Assembly (NCBI RefSeq): GCF_900070365.1
Contig: NZ_LN850107.1
Span: 1,984,001 to 2,048,000 of the forward strand
Length of the DNA: 64,000 nucleotides
Source: Alloactinosynnema sp. L-07
Lineage (GTDB): Bacteria > Actinomycetota > Actinomycetes > Mycobacteriales > Pseudonocardiaceae
Reading direction: 5' to 3'
Positions within the stretch are counted from its first letter, which is position 1. Each line of letters begins with the position of its first letter. The notes under the pieces were generated by a model, which ran no database searches, was not told the origin of the DNA, and saw nothing but the letters and a program-made list of their open reading frames with translations. The position numbers and the translations under genes are program-made. Shown here piece after piece: positions 1 through 8,650 of this stretch.

Positions 1-5
1 GCCGG

Positions 6-560
6 ATGGCGCACCAGCGCACCACTCCAACTGCCCCCGAGTGGGCCATCAATGTGGTCCATGATCAGGCCGCTGGCCCGCGCCACCCAGCCCACCGAAA
101 GCCAGATCGCGTGAACCACCACCACGTCTTCCCCAAAGGTCACCGCTGCCGCATCTACACCCACGACGCGGGCCGCATCAACTGCGCACACGGTTTCACC
201 GAGCGACTCGCCCGCCTGCACGCTGCACCGAACCCAGCACGCGAGCCCTACGACGCCAGCGCGCACCGTGTGCTGCGCATGGCCGCGGACAAGGACATCG
301 TCCACAAGCACTTCGTTCTGCAGCACCGGCTTCGTCGCCTCGGTCCCCGCGAAATTGACGCCGCGCGCCGACTGCACAACTGCGGCTACCTCGACCGCGT
401 TCACCCGGTCGCGGCGGGCGACGACCACACCCAACACCTGATCACCCTCACCGAACGCGGGCTGGCTCTGCTCGCCTGGTTCGCCCAACAGCACGCCATC
501 ATCCCGGTCGTCGACACTGATAAAGCCGCCGCCTGCGAGTTCGAGAGTCGATCAGCGTGA
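6..560 (+). CDS. hypothetical protein, possible C-terminal winged helix
   Basis: No family was recognised for this 184-residue reading frame. Its second half (about residues 85-165) is alternately basic and hydrophobic and ends in a segment around LITLTERGLALLAWF that resembles the recognition helix and wing of MarR/PadR-type winged helices; this is inference only. The N-terminal half is His- and Pro-rich and less convincing. The gene sits at the window edge, so the true start may lie upstream. The stop is 20 bp before the next gene on the same strand, so the two may be co-transcribed. Confidence 0.45.
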   Translation: MAHQRTTPTAPEWAINVVHDQAAGPRHPAHRKPDRVNHHHVFPKGHRCRIYTHDAGRINCAHGFTERLARLHAAPNPAREPYDASAHRVLRMAADKDIVHKHFVLQHRLRRLGPREIDAARRLHNCGYLDRVHPVAAGDDHTQHLITLTERGLALLAWFAQQHAIIPVVDTDKAAACEFESRSA

Positions 561-579
561 TCTCGGAGTCAGCACTGAG

Positions 580-834
580 ATGTCGGTAGAACAATTACGC
601 GCCGAGGTGGCGCGCTTGCGTGATTTGGTTCCACTCGAACTGGCAAAGCAGATTCACACCGAACTGGAAACCGCGGTGGTACCGGCGCTGGCTCCGCTGG
701 CGTATGAGACGCAGAGCAACATCCTACTTCAGGCCGCGGGAATACTAGCCGAGCAGCGAACGCTGCTGTTCCATCTCATTCAGAATCTCAAAAATGCCCG
801 CGAAGCGTTGGAGCTGTATCAGCACGAGATCTAG
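580..834 (+). CDS. small helical hypothetical protein
   Basis: This is an 84-residue acidic protein. Almost the whole chain reads as amphipathic helix, with regular Leu/Ala heptad-like spacing (LRAEVARLRDLV at the start, LIQNLKNAREALELY at the end), so a coiled coil or helical hairpin is likely. There is no Cys, signal peptide or membrane segment. It lies between the hypothetical gene at 6-560 and the EEP-fold gene at 867 on the same strand. No function can be assigned. Confidence 0.5.
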   Translation: MSVEQLRAEVARLRDLVPLELAKQIHTELETAVVPALAPLAYETQSNILLQAAGILAEQRTLLFHLIQNLKNAREALELYQHEI

Positions 835-866
835 CCACGATCCCACGATGAGAAAGGTACTCGATA

Positions 867-1730
867 GTGTTATTGACCGTGTTCGCGCAGAACCTCAAGC
901 GCGGTGGCCTGGACGAGACGGCCACCGGGTATGGGGACCGGTGGCCGAAACTGCTGGACCGATTCGACCGCGCCAGCCGACCGATAGACCTGTTGCTGTT
1001 GTCGGAAGCGTGGAGGTGGGATGAGCACAACCACAAACGCGTCGCCCGCGCTATGCACGACCTGGGGTTGACTGCGATGCCCTTGACACCCGGCCGATCC
1101 GGTAACGGCACGCTGATCCTCTACCGGGTGGAGACAATGGGACGGTGGGTCGGATGGGACACCGGCCACGTTAACGAGAACCTGCACGGCTTGGGCGTGG
1201 CGTTCTTCGACCTGGGGATGCCAGGCGGACCGCTGGCGGTGGCCTCGGCGCACTTTGATCCGTACCGGTATTACGGCCCTGCGGACGAGGCCAACATCAT
1301 GGCCACCCGAGCAACCATGCGGACCAGCAACGCGTTGATCGTGGGTGACATCAACTTCCCGCCCGCCGATGGAGTGGAGCCGGACTACAGGGCGATGCGC
1401 CCGTACAACGCGGCATCGCGCACCGAACTGGTCGACCCCGGCGCCGGGATCGAGCCGACTCCGTACCGCGGCGTGGCATGGACGTTGATGCGGAACGGGT
1501 TCACGGATGTCGCTGCGGAGATGGCTAAGCGCACCGGGGACAAGTCCTACTTGGCGCACACCGCGCGCATGGACCGGGTCGATCAGGCGTGGGCGACCAA
1601 GCCGGTGACTTCGGCCGTCCGGGACTGCACTCGCCATCCCGACCCGGACGACGCCAGCGACCATGACGGGATCGAGGTCACGATCGACACGGATTTGATC
1701 GACACGAGCAATGTGCGGGAATTCGTATAG
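867..1730 (+). CDS. endonuclease/exonuclease/phosphatase-fold protein
   Basis: This 287-residue protein shows the ordered metal-site motifs of the EEP (DNase I / exonuclease III / phosphatase) superfamily: N9 in the first strand, E47 in LLLSEAWRWD, H129 in SAHFDP, GDIN at 160-163 and SDHD at 264-267. These residues bind Mg2+ and hydrolyse a phosphodiester or phosphomonoester. The substrate (DNA, RNA, lipid or inositol phosphate) cannot be read from sequence. No signal peptide is seen, so it is probably cytoplasmic. The GTG start is chosen because AGAAAGG lies about 10 bp upstream and the N-terminus then fits the fold. Confidence 0.78.
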   Translation: MLLTVFAQNLKRGGLDETATGYGDRWPKLLDRFDRASRPIDLLLLSEAWRWDEHNHKRVARAMHDLGLTAMPLTPGRSGNGTLILYRVETMGRWVGWDTGHVNENLHGLGVAFFDLGMPGGPLAVASAHFDPYRYYGPADEANIMATRATMRTSNALIVGDINFPPADGVEPDYRAMRPYNAASRTELVDPGAGIEPTPYRGVAWTLMRNGFTDVAAEMAKRTGDKSYLAHTARMDRVDQAWATKPVTSAVRDCTRHPDPDDASDHDGIEVTIDTDLIDTSNVREFV

Positions 1731-1930
1731 GTTGGAAACACGGCGAGCCCTCCCGGAATTTCCGGGCCTAACGCATATCGTTAGTAGATGAACCTGCTCT
1801 AACGAGACGGCTATTAGCACTCACGGACTCCGGGGCGGCCTCGTCGTCAACCACGCGGTCCAGGCTGACCACGGTGCCGCGGGCACGTGCACCCAACGGG
1901 CTTTTCGATAGTCAGGGGATTTCCCGGGGT

Positions 1931-3415
1931 TCACGACTGCGTGTGGAGCAGGGTGGCTCGGTGGTGCCAGGCGAGGTGGAGGGCGGCTGCGGCTCCAGGG
2001 GAGAGTTGGCCGAGTTCGCGGAGTCGGAGCAGGGTGTTGGCCTCGAACGGGAACGCGTGGGCGGGGACGGTGCCTTCGGCGTTGCTGTTGACGGCGGCAC
2101 CGAATAGGTCGTCGTAGAGGTCGGGGTCGATGACGGCGACGGTGAGGATGTCCCCGCACAGGGTGAGCGCGTCGAGGGTGACACCGAGGCACCAAACGCG
2201 GATGTGTCCGTCGGCCAAGGCTGTGTCCATCGTGATGAACGGTTCGAGTTGGTCGTAGTGGATCGGGCGTCCGCTGCCGTCGTATTCGTCGTGGCCGAGG
2301 AGTTCTTCGGCGTACTCGCGTTGGATGTTGCGCCAGAGACTGAAGTCGGCGTCGACTGCGGCGGGCACGTAGCTGGAGGGTTGGAAGATTCCGGCTGGCA
2401 ACAGGTGGGCCATGCCGCCTCCCCCTGCCACGCGTGTGCCGTCGCGTTGGTGCAGAACGACTCTGGGTGAGTCGCCGCCGCGGATGGTGAGCGTGCCGAT
2501 CGCGCCCATGAGTGGCCTGCGGGACAGGTCTGCGGGGTCGCCGATGAGTTTGCGGAATGCCAGCCGACGCCAGGACCCCTTGCTGGCAAGTGAGTCTTGG
2601 TCGGTGGTGCCGAGGTGGTGCAGGGCGGTCTCGTGGGCGAGGGCTTCGTTGATGTCGATGGAGTCGAAGAATCCCATCTGCCCGAATTGCATCCGCAGCG
2701 TCGGGTGAGCCCAGTCGAGGCCGAGTAGCCGGAAACAGAGCCGGTTCTCGAAGAGTCTCGGCGTGGCAAGGTCGCGGACGGCGTGGTGGTATCGGCGGTA
2801 GCGGGCTTCGGTCGACGCGAGCGGCCGGGTGGCGGCGGTTTCCCGTTCGTCGCCGACGATGACCGGCTCGAACGCGCTGGTGTCCAGTTCGAGTGCGACG
2901 CGGCCGATGGGGACCGGCTGCTCGGGAATCCACGAGGGGTGGGCGATGACACCGGTGGCTTCCAGGCCGGGGACCTGGTGGTCGGGGTAGAGCTGTTGGG
3001 CCAGCACGGCCAGGCCGTGCCGGTGGGCGTTGAGCCCGGTCCGAACGTGGCGCCACTGGCGCTGATCATCATGGACACGCGGTTCGAGGCGGCCAGGTAC
3101 AGCCACCAGGGTGAGCAGTTCGTGTGAACTGGTGGCGGGGATGGGCGCGGCTCGGCGCACTCGGCGGAACCCGAGTTCATCGACTGCGACGTCGAAGTAC
3201 TCGGCCAGCAGGCGACGGTAGAACGGTTGAGGCAGGGCGACTTCGCCGCGTTCCCAGCGGCCGACGGTCTTCTTGGTGATCTGTGGGTGCTTCGCGTGTT
3301 TGCTCGCGGCGAGGTCGTTGAGTTCCTGGGCGAGGTCCTGTTGGGCGAGCCCCGCGTCTTCTCGGAGCCGGATTAGGGCCGCATTGGGAATGCGGGCGTC
3401 GACACGCTGCACCAT
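1931..3415 (-). CDS. XRE-family regulator with long NUDIX-like C-terminal region
   Basis: The 494-residue protein starts with a classic XRE helix-turn-helix (about residues 8-75: LIRLREDAGLAQQDLAQEL, then KKTVGRWERGE) and continues into a roughly 400-residue C-terminal region. Near residue 365 that region reads LWRNIQREYAEELLG, which resembles the REXXEE helix of NUDIX domains but lacks the complete box. The C-terminal part may therefore be a ligand-sensing, NUDIX-like module (inference). I chose the internal ATG at 3415 because the upstream extension is low-complexity and would run over the putative operator. The gene is divergent from the epimerase operon, which it probably regulates together with itself. 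Confidence 0.8.
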   Translation of the reverse strand: MVQRVDARIPNAALIRLREDAGLAQQDLAQELNDLAASKHAKHPQITKKTVGRWERGEVALPQPFYRRLLAEYFDVAVDELGFRRVRRAAPIPATSSHELLTLVAVPGRLEPRVHDDQRQWRHVRTGLNAHRHGLAVLAQQLYPDHQVPGLEATGVIAHPSWIPEQPVPIGRVALELDTSAFEPVIVGDERETAATRPLASTEARYRRYHHAVRDLATPRLFENRLCFRLLGLDWAHPTLRMQFGQMGFFDSIDINEALAHETALHHLGTTDQDSLASKGSWRRLAFRKLIGDPADLSRRPLMGAIGTLTIRGGDSPRVVLHQRDGTRVAGGGGMAHLLPAGIFQPSSYVPAAVDADFSLWRNIQREYAEELLGHDEYDGSGRPIHYDQLEPFITMDTALADGHIRVWCLGVTLDALTLCGDILTVAVIDPDLYDDLFGAAVNSNAEGTVPAHAFPFEANTLLRLRELGQLSPGAAAALHLAWHHRATLLHTQS

Positions 3416-3445
3416 GCGCACACGGTAGACGCTCAACCACGCTCC

Positions 3446-3470
3446 GTCCCGGTTTGTCCTCTGAATGTCC
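3446..3470. promoter_or_regulatory. candidate operator with phased GTCC repeats
   Basis: Three GTCC half-sites start at 3446, 3456 and 3467 (GGAC on the minus strand), 10 and 11 bp apart, on one face of the helix. They lie 31-55 bp upstream of the XRE regulator start and inside the divergent gap before the epimerase operon. A CCCC-T5-GGGG palindrome follows at 3470-3482. This is a plausible autoregulatory operator; binding is inferred. Confidence 0.35.
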
Positions 3471-3675
3471 CCTTTTTGGGGCCAGGGTGGGTTCCGGGCG
3501 TGGTCGTTTCCGATGGTACGGGCTGGTGGACTCACTCTGTCGCAGTTTTACCAGCCTGAAGGGCCGCGGCCGTCTCGCCAGCTTGTTGACGCTCCGACCA
3601 TGCCGCACCCGGTCTGGGTTGAGCAGTAGCGGCCAAGGCATCGCTTGTCCGCAGTCGATATCGGAGGTGAAGTTG

Positions 3676-4647
3676 TTGATTGATCATCAGCAGCGCGGCA
3701 CCCGGACGGTGTTGGTCACCGGTGCAGCCGGTCTGATCGGCGTGCCGGTTCTCAGGTGCTTGCGCCGCAACGGATTTCGTGTCGTCGCGGTCGATGACGG
3801 CAGCGCTGGGACGCTGGGCAGGCTGGGGGAGTTCACTGGGTGCCTGGATGTCGCCATCCGGGTGGTCGACATCCGTCACCGTGACGAGCTCGCCCGATTG
3901 GTCGCTGCCACCCGGCCGTGGGCCGTGATCCATTTGGCTGCTCGGCACTTCATCCCCGACTGCGAGCGCGAGCCCGGACAGACCTTGGCCGTCAACGTCA
4001 TCGGCACCCAGAACCTGCTCGACGCCTGCGCCGCCCATCCACCGGCGCGGTTCGTGTTCGCTTCCACGGCCGACGTGTACGCCGCGGATCTCCGTGCACA
4101 CAGCGAGGACGACCCGATCGGCCCTCTGGGCGTCTACGGCTGCTCCAAGCTGCTCGGCGAGCGGCTGCTGCGCGACCAGGCCCACCGGCTGCCCGGATGC
4201 GCCGTCGTGATCGCCCGGCTGTTCAACGTCTACGGCCCCGGCGACCCCAATCCGCACCTGCTGCCGGAGGTGATTCGCCAACTCCAGCACGCAGCGGTGC
4301 TGCGTCTGGGTGACCTGGAGTCCGCCCGCGACTTCGTCTACGTCGATGACGTCGCCGAGGCGTTGGTCGCGCTGCTCGACACCGGGCACTCGGGGGTGTT
4401 CAACGTCGGCACCGGGCACGCGGTGTCCGGCCGCGAGTTGGTCGGCCTGGTCGCCGACACGATCGGCCAGAAGATCAGTGTTGAGCTGGACCCCGAACGG
4501 CTGCGCCGCCGGGTCCGGCCGGTGCTGTACGCCGTCCCGGATCGGCTACGGCAGGTCCTGCCGTGGTGGCCCCACACAACGCTGCGCGGCGGCGTCGCGC
4601 TCACCCTCGCCGACGGCACGGCCACGACCGAAGCGAGGGCGTCATGA
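3676..4647 (+). CDS. NAD-dependent epimerase/dehydratase (extended SDR)
   Basis: About 323 residues. The Rossmann motif GAAGLIG (GxxGxxG) lies at residues 16-22, with an acidic strand end (VVAVDDG), an FASTADVYAA Ser region and the catalytic YGCSK (YxxxK) near residue 155, followed by the RLFNVYGPGD substrate loop. These mark the nucleotide-sugar epimerase/dehydratase branch (GalE/RmlB-like), acting on an NDP-sugar in the cytoplasm. GGAGGTGA at 3663-3670 favours a TTG start at 3676 (or 3673); GTG 3667 overlaps the ribosome-binding site itself. The stop overlaps the glycosyltransferase start by 4 bp (ATGA), so the two are co-translated. Confidence 0.85.
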   Translation: MIDHQQRGTRTVLVTGAAGLIGVPVLRCLRRNGFRVVAVDDGSAGTLGRLGEFTGCLDVAIRVVDIRHRDELARLVAATRPWAVIHLAARHFIPDCEREPGQTLAVNVIGTQNLLDACAAHPPARFVFASTADVYAADLRAHSEDDPIGPLGVYGCSKLLGERLLRDQAHRLPGCAVVIARLFNVYGPGDPNPHLLPEVIRQLQHAAVLRLGDLESARDFVYVDDVAEALVALLDTGHSGVFNVGTGHAVSGRELVGLVADTIGQKISVELDPERLRRRVRPVLYAVPDRLRQVLPWWPHTTLRGGVALTLADGTATTEARAS

Positions 4648-5927
4648 CAACGACATCAACACTGACATCGACGGTGACACCGTCGTTGATGTTCCTGCTG
4701 GACTCCCCGAACATCTGGCGCGGCCAGGCCCTGGCGGGCACACCGGCCCGCGTGCTGGCCCTGGCCGAGCACAGCCACCGTGCGGGCGCGAAGGTGACGC
4801 TGGTGCTATGCGACCGGGGCGCCGACTACGGCACCGAGCAGCACTGGCCGATGGACACGGTGCTGGTGCACCCTGCCGACTTCTACACCCCGCCCGCCCT
4901 GGTGACGGTTCTCGGTGAGCCGTCGGTGGACTTCCTGCTGTTGTGTGAGGCCGAATCGCTGGCCGCCCGGGGCCGCGACCTGGCGCGGCGACTCGGTGCC
5001 CGGCTGGTCTACGACGTCCACGACGACGAGTCCGCGGTCGCGGCCAGTCTCGGTGAACCCGCCGATGTCGTCGAGGAATACCGCACCACCCAGCGGGTCG
5101 CGCTGGCCGGCGCGGATCACGTCATCGTGTCCACCCGCAACGAGGCCACCCTCGCCGCCAGCGCGAGCGTTCCCGCCGAGCGGACCGCGATGCTGCCCAA
5201 CGGCGCCGACCCGACACAGCGAACCTGCTGGGGACCCGACCCGGACGCCGGCACGTTGGTGTTCCTGGGCAACCTGTTCTACGAACCCAACGCGCGGGCA
5301 CTCGCGTCGATCCGCAGCACGATCCTGCCCGCCCTGCACGCGGCCGGAACCGATGTCCGCGTCCGTGTCGTCGGTCGTGGCCCGGCCGCGCTGACCCGGC
5401 CAGCCGAGGGGATCGAGTTCACCGGCCGCGTGGACACCATCGACGAGGCGCTGCGTGGGGCGTCGCTTGCGCTGGCTCCGTTGGAGGCTGGTTCCGGCGC
5501 CAAGATGAAGGTGCTGGACTACCTCGCGGCCGGGCTTCCCGTGCTGGGCACCAGCGAAGCCGTCACCGGCCTCCCGCTGGATCATCCCGGGGTGCTGGTC
5601 GACGACGACCTGCACGCGTGGCCGTCGCTGATCACCACACTGCTGCGCGACCCGGGCGCGCTGCGCGAGGTCGGCCAGGCGGGTCGGGAGTGCGTCGAGC
5701 GGGGGCTGTCCTGGCAGCAGATCGGCACCGACCTGCTCAGGAACACCCACACCTGGCTGGCCGCCACCTCGACCACACCGCCGCTGGGCCTTGTGGGCGG
5801 GGTGTCCGGTCCGCGGTGGCTGGCCGAACACGCCGGACACAACGCCTTGGGCGACCCGGACACCACCAGCCCGGGGCACCCGCGCTGGCTGCGCGAATCG
5901 TCACCAACTGCGTCGAGGAAGGGGTAG
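4644..5927 (+). CDS. GT4-type (GT-B fold) glycosyltransferase
   Basis: A 427-residue protein. The N-terminal half resembles a GT-B acceptor domain, with a VYDVHDDES segment. The C-terminal half carries GT4 features: LVFLGNLFYEPNARAL, the donor-binding VRVVGRGP, and the E-x7-E-like stretch ALAPLEAGSGAKMKVLDYLAAGLPV near residues 275-300. It should transfer a sugar from an NDP-donor, possibly the product of the adjacent epimerase, to an unknown acceptor. The start is the ATG inside the ATGA overlap with the epimerase gene. The last 45 residues are Pro/Thr-rich and look unstructured. The stop is 4 bp before the next start. Confidence 0.88.
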   Translation: MTTTSTLTSTVTPSLMFLLDSPNIWRGQALAGTPARVLALAEHSHRAGAKVTLVLCDRGADYGTEQHWPMDTVLVHPADFYTPPALVTVLGEPSVDFLLLCEAESLAARGRDLARRLGARLVYDVHDDESAVAASLGEPADVVEEYRTTQRVALAGADHVIVSTRNEATLAASASVPAERTAMLPNGADPTQRTCWGPDPDAGTLVFLGNLFYEPNARALASIRSTILPALHAAGTDVRVRVVGRGPAALTRPAEGIEFTGRVDTIDEALRGASLALAPLEAGSGAKMKVLDYLAAGLPVLGTSEAVTGLPLDHPGVLVDDDLHAWPSLITTLLRDPGALREVGQAGRECVERGLSWQQIGTDLLRNTHTWLAATSTTPPLGLVGGVSGPRWLAEHAGHNALGDPDTTSPGHPRWLRESSPTASRKG

Positions 5928-5931
5928 CCCG

Positions 5932-6990
5932 ATGGACACTCGGAACTATGACCTCGCGGTGGGCGCGTGCTCGATCAGCGCCGACACCGCCGTCCACGCG
6001 GCTATGGACCACTACCTCGCCAGTGTCGCCACCGCGCAGCCGGGAAAGGCCGACGTCGAGGTGAGCGTCCGCGTCGACCCAGCCGCTGTCGCGGCGACAC
6101 GGCAGACATGGGCCAGCGTGCCCCCGAGCGAAATGCGCCGCAGCCACCCGGGTCACCGCTACCGGGCCTGGGCCACCGACAAGAGCGCCACCGTGCTGCT
6201 TCCCGCCCGGACAAGCGACCACACGATCACCGTCGACGGCCACCACATCCTCGTGCACGCGCAGCGGGCCGAGGTGGCGGCGACTGTTGGTGTCCGTATC
6301 GTGCGGCAACTGATCATGCGCGGCGGCGAAAACCGGGGCGGACGGGCCGTGCACGCCGCCGCGGTCGACCTCGACGGCACCGGGATCCTCATCGGCGGCT
6401 ACCCCGGCGCGGGCAAATCCTCCGTGGTGACCCGCCTGCTCGAAACCCACCACGCGCGCCCTGTCTCCAACGACCGCACAGTCCTGATCCCAGGAGAGCC
6501 GGGTTGGCGCGCGGTCGGTGTGCCGCTGGCGTGGCGGTTCACCCCCGAGGGCCTGCACGCCTCACATGGCCTGGCCACCAGCATCAGCCGAGGAACCCCG
6601 CAGCGCGGCCACCGCCTGATCGACGGCAAGATCGAGCTGACCCCGCACGAGGTCGACGAGGCCCTCGCCTGCCGCGCCATGGCCACGACCATGATCGGCC
6701 GGCTGGTCATCCTCGCGCGGCTCCCCGATGACGCGGCCGGCCCACCGGACATCGGGTTCGTCCGCCAACGCCTGGACTTCGGCGTATCGGACTTCTTCGC
6801 CGAAGACTGGCTCGGAATCGCAGCGCACCTGCCCGGACGGCAAGCCACCGCGTCGCCGGTCGAGCAGGAGAACTGGTGGGCGCACCTCGCAGCGACCATG
6901 CCGACCCGGGTGCTGTCCTGGACTCACCCGTGCGAGCTGGACCGGGTCGCCGCCGCCGTCGCCGGAGCAGCCTCGGGCCACCGCTCGTGA
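5932..6990 (+). CDS. HPr-kinase-like P-loop protein
   Basis: A 352-residue protein. The segment AVHAAAVDLDGTGILIGG followed by YPGAGKSS puts a Walker A (about 155-164) directly after a short beta-strand and glycine turn, as in the C-terminal kinase domain of HprK and of the HprK-like kinases found with some RiPP and glycosylation clusters. An acidic SNDRTVLI follows (SND at 186-188, Walker B-like). It lacks the HprK N-terminal domain and there is no PTS gene nearby, so it is unlikely to be a true HPr kinase. A kinase acting on a small molecule, peptide or glycoconjugate made by this operon is more likely. It overlaps the next gene by 4 bp. Confidence 0.72.
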   Translation: MDTRNYDLAVGACSISADTAVHAAMDHYLASVATAQPGKADVEVSVRVDPAAVAATRQTWASVPPSEMRRSHPGHRYRAWATDKSATVLLPARTSDHTITVDGHHILVHAQRAEVAATVGVRIVRQLIMRGGENRGGRAVHAAAVDLDGTGILIGGYPGAGKSSVVTRLLETHHARPVSNDRTVLIPGEPGWRAVGVPLAWRFTPEGLHASHGLATSISRGTPQRGHRLIDGKIELTPHEVDEALACRAMATTMIGRLVILARLPDDAAGPPDIGFVRQRLDFGVSDFFAEDWLGIAAHLPGRQATASPVEQENWWAHLAATMPTRVLSWTHPCELDRVAAAVAGAASGHRS

Positions 6991-7721
6991 GGGGCTGTGT
7001 GCTGGCAGGAGTGTGGGGAGCCGGGAAAACCTCGATCTACCAGCGCGTCCTGGCGCAACTGGCCGAGGGCGGCTGCCAGTCCCTGATCGCGATGCCCCAA
7101 GCCGCGACGATCACCACCCACACCTACACCCCCGGCAGCGGCGGCGATCACGCCACCGCGATCCTGTCCTGGCTGAACGCCCTGACCGACTTCCTCACCG
7201 ACCTGGACCGCCGGTTCCAGAACAGCACGCTGCCCGGACACCGCTTCGCCCACGCCTGGACCCCGACAGCCGTCCTGGAAGGGCTCGGGTTCGACGTGCC
7301 CGTCTACGAGCCGCCCATCCACCGCGACACCCTGCTCGACCATGAACAACGGCTCGCCGCGATCGGCCTGCACCTGGTGGTGCTGCACGTTCCTGACGAG
7401 CTGATCCGAGGTCACTGCGTCGAAGGCACCCGCCGCCACCGTGGCGAGCGGTGGAGCGTCTACCTCGACCGGTTCGGCGCCGACGACGCCGCGAGAGCCG
7501 CGCACATCAGACGGGCACAGGACCGGCTGCTGGCCTGGGCGGACACCTCCCCAATGCCTGCGCACATCATCGACGTCGACAGGCAGGACTGGGACGACCT
7601 CGCCAGCCGGGTGGCCGAACTGATCACCGAACCCCTTGGGGCCACACATGACCAGCGCCATCGGAGCGAACCCACGCCCGCAACCTGCGCAGGTAGTCCT
7701 CCCGCATCGCGGTGTCCCTGA
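6987..7721 (+). CDS. P-loop kinase, nucleoside/nucleotide-kinase-like
   Basis: A 244-residue protein with the Walker A GVWGAGKTS right at the N-terminus (about residues 8-16), as in thymidylate, nucleoside and other small-molecule kinases. A lid-like basic segment EGTRRHRGERWSVYLDRFG follows near 150-170. The start is the GTG in a GTGA overlap with the HprK-like gene, which is consistent with translational coupling. The 3' end runs 98 bp into the convergent APH gene, so the last 30 or so residues are antisense to it and of low quality. The substrate is unknown. Confidence 0.7.
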   Translation: MRGCVLAGVWGAGKTSIYQRVLAQLAEGGCQSLIAMPQAATITTHTYTPGSGGDHATAILSWLNALTDFLTDLDRRFQNSTLPGHRFAHAWTPTAVLEGLGFDVPVYEPPIHRDTLLDHEQRLAAIGLHLVVLHVPDELIRGHCVEGTRRHRGERWSVYLDRFGADDAARAAHIRRAQDRLLAWADTSPMPAHIIDVDRQDWDDLASRVAELITEPLGATHDQRHRSEPTPATCAGSPPASRCP

Positions 7722-8616
7722 CTCGGCTCCAGTAGTCCACCCCGGTCAGCAACTCCCACCCCGAGGCCACAGCCAGCCGCTGCGACCAACGATCCGGCCA
7801 AGCACCCGCCGACCGGTAGCCGTCAACGAACGCCTCCGCCCAGCCCGGCTGGCCATCGAACATCCACATCGCCGGCTTCACGAAGTCCATCACCGGATCC
7901 ACCCACCGCAGATGCTCCATGTCCAGCAACATCAGAAACCGGCCATCCGGGTCGCACAGGATATTCGGCAAGTACAGGTCCAGGTGCGCGGTGCCCGCCC
8001 GCACCACCGGCGACACCTCCGTCGCCAGCTCGGCCAGCAACGTCAGGCCCGCTTCGATGACACCGTCGGACACGCCGGGGTCGTGGTCGCGGTAGGCGCT
8101 GTGCAGCAGCTCCACCCGCGCGTCGACAACGGCCGACCAGGTGCGCGGACCCGGGAACAGGCCGCTTGCCTGGTCACCAAACGCCGGAACAGGCACCTGG
8201 TGCAGCTGATTCAACGCCGCCCCGGTCGCCCGCATCACCTCCTCCACCGCGGTCGCCGAGACGGTGGCGGCGGCGTCCTGCGCGTCCTGGCCGCTGCGGT
8301 ACTGCGACACGATGAGCAGGCGCCCGCCCGCCGCTGGGCTTGACCGAGTGACCCCGAGCACCCGCGGCACCGGCACACCGCACTCCCACACCCGCTGGTG
8401 CTCTGCGATCCGCCGCCGCACCACATCCCGATCACCGCACAGCAACACCTTGCCCACCAACGGACCGACCGCGGAGTCCAACACCCACGACGCGTGGCTG
8501 CGGCCCTTGCGCAGGACCGACACCGGGCGAACCGGGCCGGTGTCGGGCATCAGCTGTTCCACCGCCGTCGCGACACGTTCGGCCGTCGGTTCGTCTACAC
8601 CCACAAGCTGCGACAC
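7624..8616 (-). CDS. aminoglycoside-phosphotransferase-family (APH) kinase
   Basis: About 330 residues with the eukaryotic-like kinase layout of the APH/choline-kinase family: a Gly-poor N-lobe, the Brenner motif HLDLYLPNIL (H-x-D-x4-N catalytic loop), then the metal-binding LLDMEHLRWVDP. It probably transfers phosphate from ATP to a hydroxyl of a small molecule. Whether this is resistance or biosynthesis is not evident. The start is uncertain: GTG 8616 is preferred, with GTG 8604 as alternative; longer frames would run into the divergent NUDIX gene, whose start is only 34 bp away, so the pair shares a short promoter region. Confidence 0.78.
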   Translation of the reverse strand: MSQLVGVDEPTAERVATAVEQLMPDTGPVRPVSVLRKGRSHASWVLDSAVGPLVGKVLLCGDRDVVRRRIAEHQRVWECGVPVPRVLGVTRSSPAAGGRLLIVSQYRSGQDAQDAAATVSATAVEEVMRATGAALNQLHQVPVPAFGDQASGLFPGPRTWSAVVDARVELLHSAYRDHDPGVSDGVIEAGLTLLAELATEVSPVVRAGTAHLDLYLPNILCDPDGRFLMLLDMEHLRWVDPVMDFVKPAMWMFDGQPGWAEAFVDGYRSAGAWPDRWSQRLAVASGWELLTGVDYWSRVRDTAMREDYLRRLRAWVRSDGAGHVWPQGVR

Positions 8617-8650
8617 TACGACTACCCACCGACACGAGAGGCACCCCCTC

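Noticed and set aside
869..1820. Long minus-strand open frame over the EEP gene
   Set aside because: Antisense of a gene with clear catalytic motifs. Long antisense frames are normal in DNA of this GC content.
3454..3675. Longer N-terminus for the epimerase starting upstream at 3454
   Set aside because: The extra residues are Arg/Ser-rich and lie over the operator region; the Shine-Dalgarno GGAGGTGA at 3663 fits a start at 3673-3676.
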